This document shows positions 24,664-32,333 of a stretch of 64,000 nt of DNA, piece by piece. The translations under genes were made by a program, and so were the position numbers. Numbering within the stretch: the first letter of the stretch is position 1; every line of letters begins with the position of its first letter. Source of the DNA: Actinomadura sp. J1-007 (GTDB taxonomy: Bacteria; Actinomycetota; Actinomycetes; Streptosporangiales; Streptosporangiaceae). The notes beneath the pieces were generated by a model. It saw only the letters and a program-made list of their open reading frames with translations, was not told the DNA's origin and ran no database searches. The stretch covers positions 124,001 through 188,000 of the forward strand of contig NZ_WING01000003.1 of the NCBI RefSeq assembly GCF_009793335.1. Reading direction: 5' to 3'.

Positions 24664-25802
24664 ACGGTGCTCCTTCTCACACGCGGCCCGATGCCGGTGA
24701 CGATGGTGTGCGGAATGGTCCCGGCCCAGCGAGCCCAGTCGTGGACGGTCGGGACCGCTCCCCCGTCCGGGCCGAACACGGTCGCGGACGTGCCGACCGG
24801 GAACGATTCGGCGCCGGTGTCGATGACGATCTGGTCCATCGAGACCCGTCCGGCGACGGGGAAGCGGCGCCCGCCGATCTCTACGCCCGCCTGGGGCGAG
24901 CACTCACGCGGGATCCCGTCCGCGTAGCCGACGGGCAGGACGCTCAGATGGGTGGGACGGTCGGTGACGTACGTGCCGGCGTAACCGACCGGCGTGCGGG
25001 CCCCGACCGCCGTCGTGTGAACGATCGGCGCGGTCAGCCGGGACGCCCCGTACAACTCCACGGTCTCGGAGGGGTCGATGCCGACGAGCCCCGCTCCGAC
25101 GCGGACCATGCCGAAATGTGTCGCCGGGTCGGTCAGCGCCCCGGATGTGGCCGCAAGATGGGCCAGCGGCGAACCGAGCCCTGCCGCCTGGACCGCCTTC
25201 TGCGCGTCGCGCATACAGGCGACCGCCGGTGCGTTCGCCGCGGGATCGGCTCGGTCGGCCAACGGAAGGTGCCCCATGACCCCGGCGACACGGATTCTGC
25301 GAGCCTGTTGCCCCTGCTGGGCGAGTCCGATCAGGTCGTTCCACTGCCTGCGGGGGCAGCCGCCACGGGACATTCCGGTGTCCATGTGCAGATGAACCCG
25401 CACCGCCGCAGGAGCCCTCGGCGCGGCTTGCGCAAGGAGCGCGCCGAGTTCGTCCACTGACCCGACCGCGACGTCGACCCTGGCGTCCGCCGCCTCCTCG
25501 GCGTCGATCCCGGAGGGGTGCAGCCAGGTGAGGATCGGCACCGCCAACCCCGCGGCGCGCAACGCTGTAGCCTCCGCGACGCTCGTCGTCCCGAGCCACC
25601 CGGCACCGGCGGCAACGGCCGCTCTGGCGACCGTGACGGCCCCGTGGCCGTAACCGTCGGCTTTGACCACGGCCATGATCGTGCTCCGCGTCCGCGCGCG
25701 GACTTCCGCCACGTTCGCCGTCACCGCCGCAGGCAGCGTCTGCAGAGTCGGCGGCCGAAAGGTGCCGGAACGGTGCCGAAGCACGGTAGCGAGCCGATTC
25801 AC
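24660..25802 (-). CDS. alr: alanine racemase (VanT-like role possible)
   Basis: 380 residues from GTG 25802, overlapping vanY by 4 bases. Fold-type III PLP enzyme: the PLP lysine is in MAVVKADGYGHGAVTVARAA, and the second-subunit catalytic tyrosine is in TPVGYAGTYVT; GRVSMDQIVID and VLPVGYADGIPRE are the usual C-domain elements. It interconverts L- and D-alanine (or serine in VanT-type enzymes) in the cytoplasm and feeds the ligase encoded next. It lacks the membrane domain of VanT. Its place between vanY and ddl under a VanR-type box points to inducible cell-wall remodelling rather than the housekeeping racemase. Confidence 0.87.
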   Translation of the reverse strand: MNRLATVLRHRSGTFRPPTLQTLPAAVTANVAEVRARTRSTIMAVVKADGYGHGAVTVARAAVAAGAGWLGTTSVAEATALRAAGLAVPILTWLHPSGIDAEEAADARVDVAVGSVDELGALLAQAAPRAPAAVRVHLHMDTGMSRGGCPRRQWNDLIGLAQQGQQARRIRVAGVMGHLPLADRADPAANAPAVACMRDAQKAVQAAGLGSPLAHLAATSGALTDPATHFGMVRVGAGLVGIDPSETVELYGASRLTAPIVHTTAVGARTPVGYAGTYVTDRPTHLSVLPVGYADGIPRECSPQAGVEIGGRRFPVAGRVSMDQIVIDTGAESFPVGTSATVFGPDGGAVPTVHDWARWAGTIPHTIVTGIGPRVRRSTV

Positions 25803-26437
25803 CGCTGCATCCTCGGGTCCTCGGTCGGGTCCGCATACATTGGCGGGCAGCCGTCGGTGGCGGCTTCGGGACGCAGTTCGTAATGCCACGACTCGTTGGC
25901 GTAGATCTGACACAGCCCGTACGCGGCGCCGTTCTCAGACAGCCAGGCCGCGGCAGCGGGCGGGCCGATGTCGACCGCCTTACCGGACACATGGGCGGAC
26001 GTGTCCGCGGTGGCCACCCACCGCGCGGCCTCTTCCTGCGAGCCGTACTTGGCGACAGCGTCCTGCAACAACCGCTGCTGATACTCGGGCGACCGCCAAC
26101 CGCTGTTGACCCGAAGCCTGATGCCGTCGGCCTCCGCGTGCTTTGCCGCCCGTCGCAAGGCATCGAGAAGGTCTGGATCGAGCCTGCCCACCCCCGGTAC
26201 TTCATCGTCGAACACCGAGACCGCCCTCCCGGCGGGAATGGCGCCCTCATCCTCGTTCAGCGCGCTCTGCTTACCGTTCCCCTGGCCGAATCCGACCGAC
26301 GAACTCGAAGGGGCGAGCGTCACGAGCGATTGGCGAACGACGAACGCAGCGATCGCTACACCGAGAATCCCTAGGCCGACGAGTACGATCCTGCCCGTGC
26401 GACGAGTTGGCGCTGTCAGTGATGCACTGTGGTTCAT
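25799..26437 (-). CDS. vanY: VanY-like D,D-carboxypeptidase (peptidase M15B)
   Basis: 212 residues from ATG 26437 with a strong GGAGGT site. One N-terminal membrane helix (about 17-39) anchors it outside. The M15B/VanY domain has RVNSGWRSPEYQQRL, the zinc motif in TSAHVSGKAVDIGP (His and Asp ligands) and the last pair in ANESWHYELRPE (catalytic Glu region and third His). It removes the terminal D-Ala from stem pentapeptides, destroying glycopeptide targets. First gene of the operon with alr and ddl, and its promoter has the VanR-type box. Confidence 0.88.
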   Translation of the reverse strand: MNHSASLTAPTRRTGRIVLVGLGILGVAIAAFVVRQSLVTLAPSSSSVGFGQGNGKQSALNEDEGAIPAGRAVSVFDDEVPGVGRLDPDLLDALRRAAKHAEADGIRLRVNSGWRSPEYQQRLLQDAVAKYGSQEEAARWVATADTSAHVSGKAVDIGPPAAAAWLSENGAAYGLCQIYANESWHYELRPEAATDGCPPMYADPTEDPRMQR

Positions 26438-26768
26438 ACCTCCACAGAAGACGTAAGGCCGTTGCGGTGGCGTATGCGAATTTTGATATGCCCGCGATAT
26501 ACCGTTCCACCGCCGTCAAGGAACTGCCGCAAAGCAGCGGCGACAGGGGCCCTCCGCTGGCGAGCCGGGGCCGACGCCGCCCGCTGCACCAGGGCCATGG
26601 GCGTCACTCCCCCGCCTGGAACCCCTGGTGCGTCAGGGCGTGCGGGAGCAGGTTCTTCAGGGGCGGCGCTCTGCCTGGCGGGTGCGGCGCTCGGCGGTGA
26701 CCCTGGAGGCCGGGCACCAGGGCCAGGTCGGCTGGCTCGTTCGGGGCGAGGGCCCGGTGGTGCGCAGG
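26438..26768. other. vanY promoter region and flank
   Basis: Contains the VanR-type box at 26484-26503 and, between it and vanY, the sequence shared with the retropepsin promoter. The rest (26504-26768) shows open frames on both strands but no recognisable protein. Confidence 0.5.
26484..26503 (-). promoter_or_regulatory. VanR-type box upstream of vanY-alr-ddl
   Basis: On the minus strand GGTATATCGCGGGCATATCA, 47 bases upstream of the vanY ATG, followed by a second half-site-like GCATACGCC. It is the same motif as at 18198, 14091 and 12554. Confidence 0.72.
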
Positions 26769-27708
26769 TCAAGCGGCTCCGCGCGACGGGCTCGCGGTGG
26801 AGGTCAGGAACGGTTTGAGGGCTGCCAGCATCTCCTCGGGGCCTCTTCGGCCGGGTAGTGGCCGCAGTCGGGGATGATCACGCTTTCCACGTCGTCGGCG
26901 GCGAGCCGCATGGTCTTCTCGACCAGGTCTCCGGAGTTGCCCGCACCGGCGATCGCCAGGACGGGAATGGCCAGCCGCCGGGTCTGGCGCCGCTCGTTCT
27001 GCGCGATGGTGGTGTCGAGGGCGCGGTAGAACGCGAAGCTGGCGCGCAGGGCGTCGGGGTCGGTGGCGAGGGGCCGACGTAGTGCTCGACGGCGTGGTCG
27101 GGGAGTTTGCGCACGGCCTTGGTGGCGAACTGGTGCCCGAAGAAGACGCGCTCCTTGCCCTGGATGAGCAGCTCGTTCAGCTCGCTGAGGCGGTTGAAGG
27201 CGAAGTGCCAGAGCCGGTCGTTGGCCTGGGTGCCGTGGAAGAGCGGCGGTGAGGGGGACAGTCCCGGGATGGCGGCCTCGGCGACGGCGAGGCGTTCGAG
27301 CCGCTCGGGGTGGTCGGCGGCCAGCGCGTAGCCGGTCCACATGCCGACGTCGTGACCGACCATGGAGAAACGCCGGTGCCCGAGCGCCGCCATCAACGCC
27401 ACCATGTCGGCGGCGAGGGTGCCGGTGTCGTAGCCGTCCCGCGGCTTGTCCGACAGCCCGACGCCGCGGGGGTCGACCGCGACGACCTGGAAGTCCGCGG
27501 CCAGCGCGGGCATGATCAGTCGCCAGGCGTACCAGCTCTGCGGCCAGCCCGCCAGCAGCAGCAGCGCGGGGCCCTGGCCGCCGGTGACCGCGTGCAGCCG
27601 CACGTCGCCGGTGTCGACATAGCGACTGGTGAAGGTGTCGGTGAAGCCGGGCGGCAGGTGCGGCGCTCCGCTGACCGATCCGGGACCTTCGACCATGGAT
27701 GCCTTCAC
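26769..27708 (-). pseudogene. alpha/beta hydrolase (epoxide hydrolase-like), two frame breaks
   Basis: Starts at GTG 27708. The first part is a normal hydrolase: PALLLLAGWPQSWYAW (HGxP/oxyanion region, here AGWP), VVAVDPRGVGLSDKP, the nucleophile in FSMVGHDVGMWTGYAL (Asp after GH, as in epoxide and haloalkane hydrolases). The frame breaks at the GGGG run 27070-27073 and continues PLATDPDALRASFAFYRALD with the catalytic His in IIPDCGHYPAEEAP, then breaks again near 26837 just before the last 25 codons. Two one-base corrections give about 313 residues. The divergent TetR gene shares a large dyad with it. Confidence 0.78.
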
Positions 27709-27770
27709 GGCGTTTCCCTTCGATTAGGTGGTTCTCCCTCGCGCGTACGTCCAGCACGTTAAACCATCAT

Positions 27771-27807
27771 GGACTGAACGGTCAAAGATAGTTTGACCGT
27801 TCAGTCC
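27771..27807. promoter_or_regulatory. TetR operator, 37-bp dyad
   Basis: GGACTGAACGGTCAAA (27771-27786), spacer GATAG, TTTGACCGTTCAGTCC (27792-27807): 16-bp arms without mismatch. It lies between the hydrolase start (27708) and the TetR start (27855) and should control both. Confidence 0.87.
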
Positions 27808-27854
27808 AACATGTGGGTAGAATCACGGCGGCCCACGAATCCGGGAGGTGTGGC

Positions 27855-28466
27855 ATGTCAGGCCGCAAGCAGTTCGACGTCGACGTTGCCCTGGACCAGG
27901 CGATGCGCGTGTTCTGGCAGCGCGGGTACACCGACGCCTCACTCGACGCCCTGGGCGCCGCCACGGGCCTGGGCCGAGGCTCGATCTACGGCTCGTTCGG
28001 CGGCAAGGACGCCCTGTTCCGCCAGTGCCTCGACCGCTACGCGGCCATCTACGGCGCTCAGTACGAGGAGGCGCTCGCCGCGCACTCCGACGATCCGGTG
28101 CGGGCCGTCGAGGCGTTCCTGGACATCGTCCTGGCGCGCATCGCCGACCCGTCCGTTCCCGCGGGGTGCCTCATCGCCCAGTCCGCCGCGCAGTCGGCGA
28201 TCCTCGGGGAGGAGAGCGGCGGCCATGTGCGCGCCCTGCTCGACGCCCAGCGCCGACGGGTCCGCGGGGCTCTGGCGTCCGCGCCGGCCGATCCGCGCGT
28301 CCTGGACGAGTTGGCCACGTTCGTCGTCGCCATCATCCAGTCGCTGGCCGTGCTCAGCCGCGCCGGCTCCCCCGACGCCGAACTGCGATCCGTGGCCCGC
28401 CTCGCCTGCACAACAGTGGCCGACACCCTCGCCCGCGCGACGACGGCCGAGCCCGCAGACGACTGA
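27855..28466 (+). CDS. TetR/AcrR-family regulator
   Basis: 203 residues from ATG 27855 with GGGAGG upstream. The DNA-binding domain is at 5-55 (QFDVDVALDQAMRVFWQRGY, LGAATGLGRGSIYGSFGGKD), and the ligand domain has VPAGCLIAQSAAQSAIL, the pattern of TetR proteins with the AcuR/ComR-type C-terminal domain. Divergent from the hydrolase gene and the only regulator near the dyad at 27771, so it very probably represses the hydrolase in response to its substrate, for example an epoxide or reactive electrophile. Confidence 0.9.
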   Translation: MSGRKQFDVDVALDQAMRVFWQRGYTDASLDALGAATGLGRGSIYGSFGGKDALFRQCLDRYAAIYGAQYEEALAAHSDDPVRAVEAFLDIVLARIADPSVPAGCLIAQSAAQSAILGEESGGHVRALLDAQRRRVRGALASAPADPRVLDELATFVVAIIQSLAVLSRAGSPDAELRSVARLACTTVADTLARATTAEPADD

Positions 28467-28635
28467 CCCCTGGACACCACGTCCTCGACGTTGAGCGGGA
28501 GAAGCCCGGTGGCCCGGTCGGCGGTTTCGTACAGCATCCGGGAGGGGGCGGTCGCGGCGGGACGGCAGCCGTTCAGTTCGGCCTTGGTGTGGTGGACGTT
28601 CTCGCGGTGCCGTTCGGCAGCGGTCGCGGCGGGTG

Positions 28636-28962
28636 TTACTTCTCGGGCGTGCCGGGTTTGGCGCTGAGGGATTCCTGATAGAGGTCCGCGTAGGTGCGGG
28701 AGTCCTTGATCAGGTCGTCGCAGAAGGCGGCGACATCGTTGCCGATGAGTTCCAGGACTCCTTTGTTGGACGCGACGCCCTCTTCGAAGAAATCGATGAT
28801 CTCTGAGAGCAGGGGCCCGTTGAGCAGGTCGACCGGCCCGACCTTGAAGATGTACCGCTGAAGCTCTTTGTAGACGATCTGGTAGTCCGGCGGGAGCGCC
28901 TTGACCCGCGCCATGTGCGCCCGCCACTGCTTCTTGCCCTCGATGATGTCCTGGATGCCCAC
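28636..28962 (-). CDS. DUF1048-family protein
   Basis: 108 residues. DUF1048 proteins are short helical cytoplasmic proteins coded next to PadR regulators; this one has the typical KKQWRAHMARVKALPPDYQI start and GVLELIGNDVAAFCDDLIKD core. It is the last gene of a padR-DUF1048-DUF1048 operon, separated from the upstream paralogue by one base. The biochemical function of the family is not established; the conserved pairing with PadR suggests a stress or drug response. Confidence 0.87.
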   Translation of the reverse strand: MGIQDIIEGKKQWRAHMARVKALPPDYQIVYKELQRYIFKVGPVDLLNGPLLSEIIDFFEEGVASNKGVLELIGNDVAAFCDDLIKDSRTYADLYQESLSAKPGTPEK

Positions 28963-28963
28963 G

Positions 28964-29320
28964 TCAGCCTCCCAGCCGGGCCAGTTTCCTTGCGACGTTC
29001 CTGTTCAACTGGTCGCGCCACCGGTCGCGATAGGTCCGGGCCCCTTCCCCGCCGGCCAGCGCCGCACAGAAGCCTCCGATGTCGTCGCCAAGCACCTCGT
29101 GAATGCTCTGCCCATCGGACGCCGTCTCTTCGAGCAGACCCAGAGCATTGTCGAGAATCGGCATCAGGTTTCGACCTGTGAAGCCCGCGTAGGGAAAGAG
29201 ATGACCCTTGATCTCTTCCCACGCCGCCCGGTAGTCGGCCGGCAACGTCTCGGCTCGGGCTTCGAACGCCTTCCATTCCCTGGTGATATCGCTGCCCGTC
29301 ACGGTCTCCCAGAAGTTCAT
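28964..29320 (-). CDS. DUF1048-family protein
   Basis: 118 residues from ATG 29320, overlapping the padR end by 4 bases. It is a paralogue of the next gene: FEARAETLPADYRAAWEEIK, LMPILDNALGLLEETASDGQ and VLGDDIGGFCAALAGGEGAR line up with its relatives. Two DUF1048 genes in tandem after padR are a usual arrangement in Gram-positive bacteria. The proteins may pair with each other. Cytoplasmic; function unknown. Confidence 0.87.
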   Translation of the reverse strand: MNFWETVTGSDITREWKAFEARAETLPADYRAAWEEIKGHLFPYAGFTGRNLMPILDNALGLLEETASDGQSIHEVLGDDIGGFCAALAGGEGARTYRDRWRDQLNRNVARKLARLGG

Positions 29321-29643
29321 CTCCCGCCCTCCTTGAGCTTGTCGATCCGTGAAGTGACGTACTCCCATTTGGCCCAGAACGTCGCGAGTTCTTTGCGCCC
29401 CGCGTCGTTGAGCGCATAGAACTTGCGCGGCGGCCCCTGCCCGGACGGCCGTTTCGTCACCTGGACGAGACCGTTCTTCTCCAGCCGCAGCAGGATGGTG
29501 TAAACCGTCCCCTCGACGACGTCGGCGAAGCCGAGTTCGTTCAGCCGGCGCGTGATGGCGTACCCGTAGGTCTCCTCGCTGCCGATGATTTCGAGCACGC
29601 AGCCTTCGAGCGTGCCCTTCAACATCTCCGTCAGGTCGTCCAT
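29317..29643 (-). CDS. PadR-family regulator
   Basis: 108 residues. Winged helix of the PadR type: MLKGTLEGCVLEIIGSEETY, GYAITRRLNELGFADVVEGT, VYTILLRLEKNGLVQVTKRP, then the wing PPRKFYALNDAGRKEL and a short dimer helix. The short form (about 110 residues) fits PadR subfamily s2. It heads the operon with the two DUF1048 genes and probably represses its own promoter, where repeated GTAC-containing words occur. Confidence 0.92.
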   Translation of the reverse strand: MDDLTEMLKGTLEGCVLEIIGSEETYGYAITRRLNELGFADVVEGTVYTILLRLEKNGLVQVTKRPSGQGPPRKFYALNDAGRKELATFWAKWEYVTSRIDKLKEGGR

Positions 29644-29664
29644 CGCGGACCCTCCCCACCTCCC

Positions 29665-29705
29665 AGTACCTCGTACTACCGAGTACCACTATACAGTACC
29701 ACGGA
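29665..29705. promoter_or_regulatory. padR promoter/operator region
   Basis: AGTACCTCGTACTACCGAGT followed by ACCACTATACAGTACC: several GTAC words and the inverted pair CTCG/CGAG around TACTAC, just upstream of the PadR start. A repressor site is likely; exact limits cannot be set. Confidence 0.5.
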
Positions 29706-29781
29706 GTAGAGGTCCCCGTAGTGCTCGCCGAACAACGGGCGGTTATGCCTGACCTGCCGTGATGTGGCGCTATCCGCGGAC

Positions 29782-30354
29782 TCAGCGGCCTGTCGGAGCC
29801 GGCGGCGTGACCGCCTCGCGCAGCTCGGCGGCGGCCTGGGTCATGAGCTGAGCGAGGGTGGTGTCCGGCTCGGCCAGCCAGCGGGGCATGGCGCGCCGGT
29901 GGATCGCCAGCACCACGTCGATGAGGAAGCGAGCCTTGCCGGGCTCGACGCCGCGGCGCTCGAGCGCCGGTGCCAGCGCGTCGGCGATGGCGGCGAGCTT
30001 GATCAGATCGCGCTCGGCCAGTGCCGGGTTGGCGGCGATCACTCTTCCCCGTCGCAGCAGGAACTCGCGTGGGCGGAAGACCTCCTCGGCGGTTCCCAGC
30101 GCGGTCAGCAGCGCCTCGATCGGGGCGAGGTCCGGGTCGGCCGCCTCGACCTGGGCGACGAGGTGGGCCTCGAGTTCGTTGCCGGCGAAGAGGACTTCCC
30201 GCTTGTCGGAGAAGTAGCGATAGAAGGAGCGCTCCTTCAGGCCGGCGGCGCCTGCGATCTGCGCGACCGTGGTGCGGTCGAACCCCTGCGTCTCGAACAG
30301 CTCGAGCGCCGCGCGTTTGAGCCGGCCCTGTGCGTCAGATTCCCATCGCGGCAT
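29782..30354 (-). CDS. TetR/AcrR-family regulator
   Basis: 190 residues from ATG 30354; an in-frame start at 30408 would lie inside the operators and is rejected. DNA-binding domain at residues 5-55 (RLKRAALELFETQGFDRTTV, AGLKERSFYRYFSDKREVLF), then a helical ligand domain with RRAMPRWLAEPDTTLAQLMT. It is divergent from a split zinc-independent quinone oxidoreductase gene with two similar palindromes between, the usual arrangement for self-repression plus control of the enzyme. Confidence 0.9.
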   Translation of the reverse strand: MPRWESDAQGRLKRAALELFETQGFDRTTVAQIAGAAGLKERSFYRYFSDKREVLFAGNELEAHLVAQVEAADPDLAPIEALLTALGTAEEVFRPREFLLRRGRVIAANPALAERDLIKLAAIADALAPALERRGVEPGKARFLIDVVLAIHRRAMPRWLAEPDTTLAQLMTQAAAELREAVTPPAPTGR

Positions 30355-30368
30355 ACCCACCAGGGTAC

Positions 30369-30424
30369 GACAACAGGAGCTGTCATCAGCTGGTACGGTC
30401 GATGACAACAGATGCTGTCATCAG
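30369..30424. promoter_or_regulatory. two TetR operator copies
   Basis: Site 1 GACAACAGGAGCTGTCATC (30369-30387) and site 2 GATGACAACAGATGCTGTCA (30401-30420, continuing TC). Site 2 has perfect 7-bp arms GATGACA/TGTCATC. Both share ACAACAG-N-GCTGTCATC. They fill the gap between the divergent starts at 30354 and 30438. Confidence 0.8.
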
Positions 30425-30437
30425 CCAGGAGATCGTC

Positions 30438-31386
30438 ATGAAGGCTCTGCAATTCGACCGGTTCGGCTCCCCGGACGTGATCGTGCTCCGCGACGTCCCA
30501 CAGCCGGAGCCGGGACCCGGCCAGGTCCGGATCGCCGTGCGGGCGTGCGGCCTGACACCGGCCGACTGGCACATCGTCGACGGTCTCCTCGCCGACCATC
30601 TGCCGCCGCTGCCGCGCGGGCTCGGCCTTGAGGTCGCGGGCACCGTCGACGCGCTCGGCGAGGGCGTCACCGGCGTCCAGATCGGCGACCGCGTGTTCGG
30701 CCCGGCCACCTTCGACGGCCGACGGCCGGCGCCGCCGAGTACGCGCTGATGCCGGCATGGGCACGCATCCCCGAGGGCGTGACCGCCGAGCAGGCCGCCG
30801 CGCTGCCGATGGCGGCCGAGACGGCGTGGCGCGCGCTCGACGACCTCGGTGCCCAGCCGGGCGAGCTGCTGCTCGTCCACGGCGCGGGCACCACCGTGGG
30901 TGAGGCGGCGGTGCGCTTCGCGCTGCACCGGGGTATTCGGGTGATCGCCACAGCCGGGCCGACTCGGGCGGCAGCCCTGGAAGAGATCGGCGCCCAGGTG
31001 ACCGCCTACGGCGAGGGCATGGCCGAACGCGTCAGCGCACTGGCCGGAGGCCACGTCGACCGCGCCCTGGACACCGCGCCGACCGGGGCCGGATCGACCG
31101 CGCCGACCAGCCCAGCCCGGCCGGCGGCTCGCTACCGACCTTGATCGAGCTGACCGGGGATCCCGACCGTGTCCTCACCGTCTCGGACTTCGCCGCCGCA
31201 GCCGAACTGGGCGTCCGGATCACCACCGAGATCCGCTACGACCAGTTCAATGAGTTCGCCCGGCTCGCCGGTGAAGGCATCCTGGTCGTACCGGTCGCCC
31301 GCACCTACACCCTCGACCAGATCCAGGAAGCGGCCGAGCTCAGCCAATCCCGCCGCCCCGGCGGCAAACTCATGCTCGTCCTGTGA
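30438..31386 (+). pseudogene. quinone oxidoreductase-type NADP-dependent dehydrogenase, two frame breaks
   Basis: ATG 30438 (GGAG upstream) reads MKALQFDRFGSPDVIVLRDV and the GroES-like domain up to DRVFGPATFDG, then breaks at GGCC 30717-30720. The next frame carries the NADP domain (ELLLVHGAGTTVGEAAVRFA) up to about 31085-31130, where a second break leads into GGSLPTLIELTGDPDRVLTV and the end PGGKLMLVL. One extra base at each point gives a single MDR protein of about 316 residues without zinc ligands. Regulated by the divergent TetR. Real decay or sequencing error is open. Confidence 0.78.
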
Positions 31387-32243
31387 TCGCCCTGCCAGCC
31401 TGATAAAGCGAGTCCACCTCGTTGAGGAACGGGGCATGCCTCTTCTCCTCGTCCCGGCCGATCTCCGGGAACCCTCGCAGGCGCTCCAGTTCCTCGCCCG
31501 CGAACACCTGCGTCGCCGCGAACGACCTCCCCAACTCGGCCATATCCGCCCGATGTTCGGCGGGTACTGCGGGGACCTGGGCCAAGGCGGGTGAGCGTTG
31601 GGCGCAGACCTCGGGGGTTGGCGGGACAAGGGGCGGGTGCGTTAGGTCGGTTGGTGGGGGCTGGTGTGGAGGCGGTCAGGGCCGGGAGGACGGTCGCTGT
31701 GACGAGGTGGGCGATGTCCGCGGTTTTGATGCGGCCGGCGCGGTTCTCCTCGGCGGCGCCCTTCAGGACGTAGTGCACGACGCCCACCAGCCAGGTGATC
31801 GGCAGGTCGGTGCGGAAGACGCCGTCGCGCTGGCCCCGGCGGACGAGCTCTTCGACGCGTTCGGCGGGGGCGGTGTGGAGCTCGCGGACGCGACCGGCCG
31901 GAAGTACCTCCTGGGCGGCGGTCAGCAGGGCCGCGGACTCCGCCACCAGGGACCAGCTGGACTCCAGCAGCCGGGCCAGCGCCTGGCGCGGGTCTCCGGT
32001 GAGGTCGACCGTCGCCAGCGTCTGGTCGCCGGCGCGGAGCGCGTCGGCCAGCGCGGCCTCCACCAGGTCGGCCCGGGTGCGGAAGTGGCCGTACAGCGTC
32101 ATCCGGCCGACGCCCGCGGCCTTGGCGATGTCGTCGACGCTGGCGTTCGGGTCGGCGCTCAGGGTGGAACGGGCCGCGGAGACGATGCGGGCGATGTTGC
32201 GTTCGGCGTCTGCGCGGCGGCGCGGGCCGGTGGTGGCGGGCAT
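31305..32243 (-). CDS. TetR/AcrR-family regulator with unusual C-terminal extension
   Basis: ATG 32243 (other starts at 32252-32255). Residues 1-205 are a complete TetR protein: NIARIVSAARSTLSADPNAS, DDIAKAAGVGRMTLYGHFRT and a ligand domain ending ADIAHLVTATVLPALTAS. The frame then stays open for about 105 more residues of proline- and arginine-rich sequence that overlaps the Tn3-like remnant and the 3' end of the oxidoreductase gene on the other strand. The extension is not protein-like and probably results from a lost stop or a frame error near 31640. It is divergent from the DHA2 exporter with two operators between. Confidence 0.75.
   Translation of the reverse strand: MPATTGPRRRADAERNIARIVSAARSTLSADPNASVDDIAKAAGVGRMTLYGHFRTRADLVEAALADALRAGDQTLATVDLTGDPRQALARLLESSWSLVAESAALLTAAQEVLPAGRVRELHTAPAERVEELVRRGQRDGVFRTDLPITWLVGVVHYVLKGAAEENRAGRIKTADIAHLVTATVLPALTASTPAPTNRPNAPAPCPANPRGLRPTLTRLGPGPRSTRRTSGGYGRVGEVVRGDAGVRGRGTGAPARVPGDRPGRGEEACPVPQRGGLALSGWQGDHRTSMSLPPGRRDWLSSAASWIWSRV
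31445..31543 (-). pseudogene. possible DUF4158/Tn3 transposase N-terminal fragment
   Basis: About 32 residues read AELGRSFAATQVFAGEELER followed by LRGFPEIGRDE. The last part resembles the start of DUF4158 domains at the N-terminus of actinobacterial Tn3 transposases (ELERLRSFPEIGRDEL). Nothing else of a transposase follows, so if correct it is a scar. Confidence 0.4.
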
Positions 32244-32255
32244 GATCCACATCAT

Positions 32256-32318
32256 AACTCGTACAGCAAAGTACGTGTTACTCTCCCTTCATAAGTCGTA
32301 CATGGACGTACGAGTTGA
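32256..32318. promoter_or_regulatory. two TetR operator copies
   Basis: Site 1 AACTCGTAC-N-GTACGTGTT (32256-32279) and site 2 AAGTCGTACATGGACGTACG followed by AGTT (32293-32316) are imperfect dyads with the same CGTAC core. They lie between the divergent TetR and MFS starts. Confidence 0.75.
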
Positions 32319-32333
32319 TCGAGGAGAGTCGGC

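Noticed and set aside
26504..26768. Possible gene between vanY and the hydrolase
   Set aside because: Open in several frames but with no recognisable motif, start site or ribosome-binding site.
28470..28635. Minus-strand segment reading RMLYETADRATGLLPLNV
   Set aside because: Looks slightly protein-like but too short and without a stop-to-start context to assign a family.
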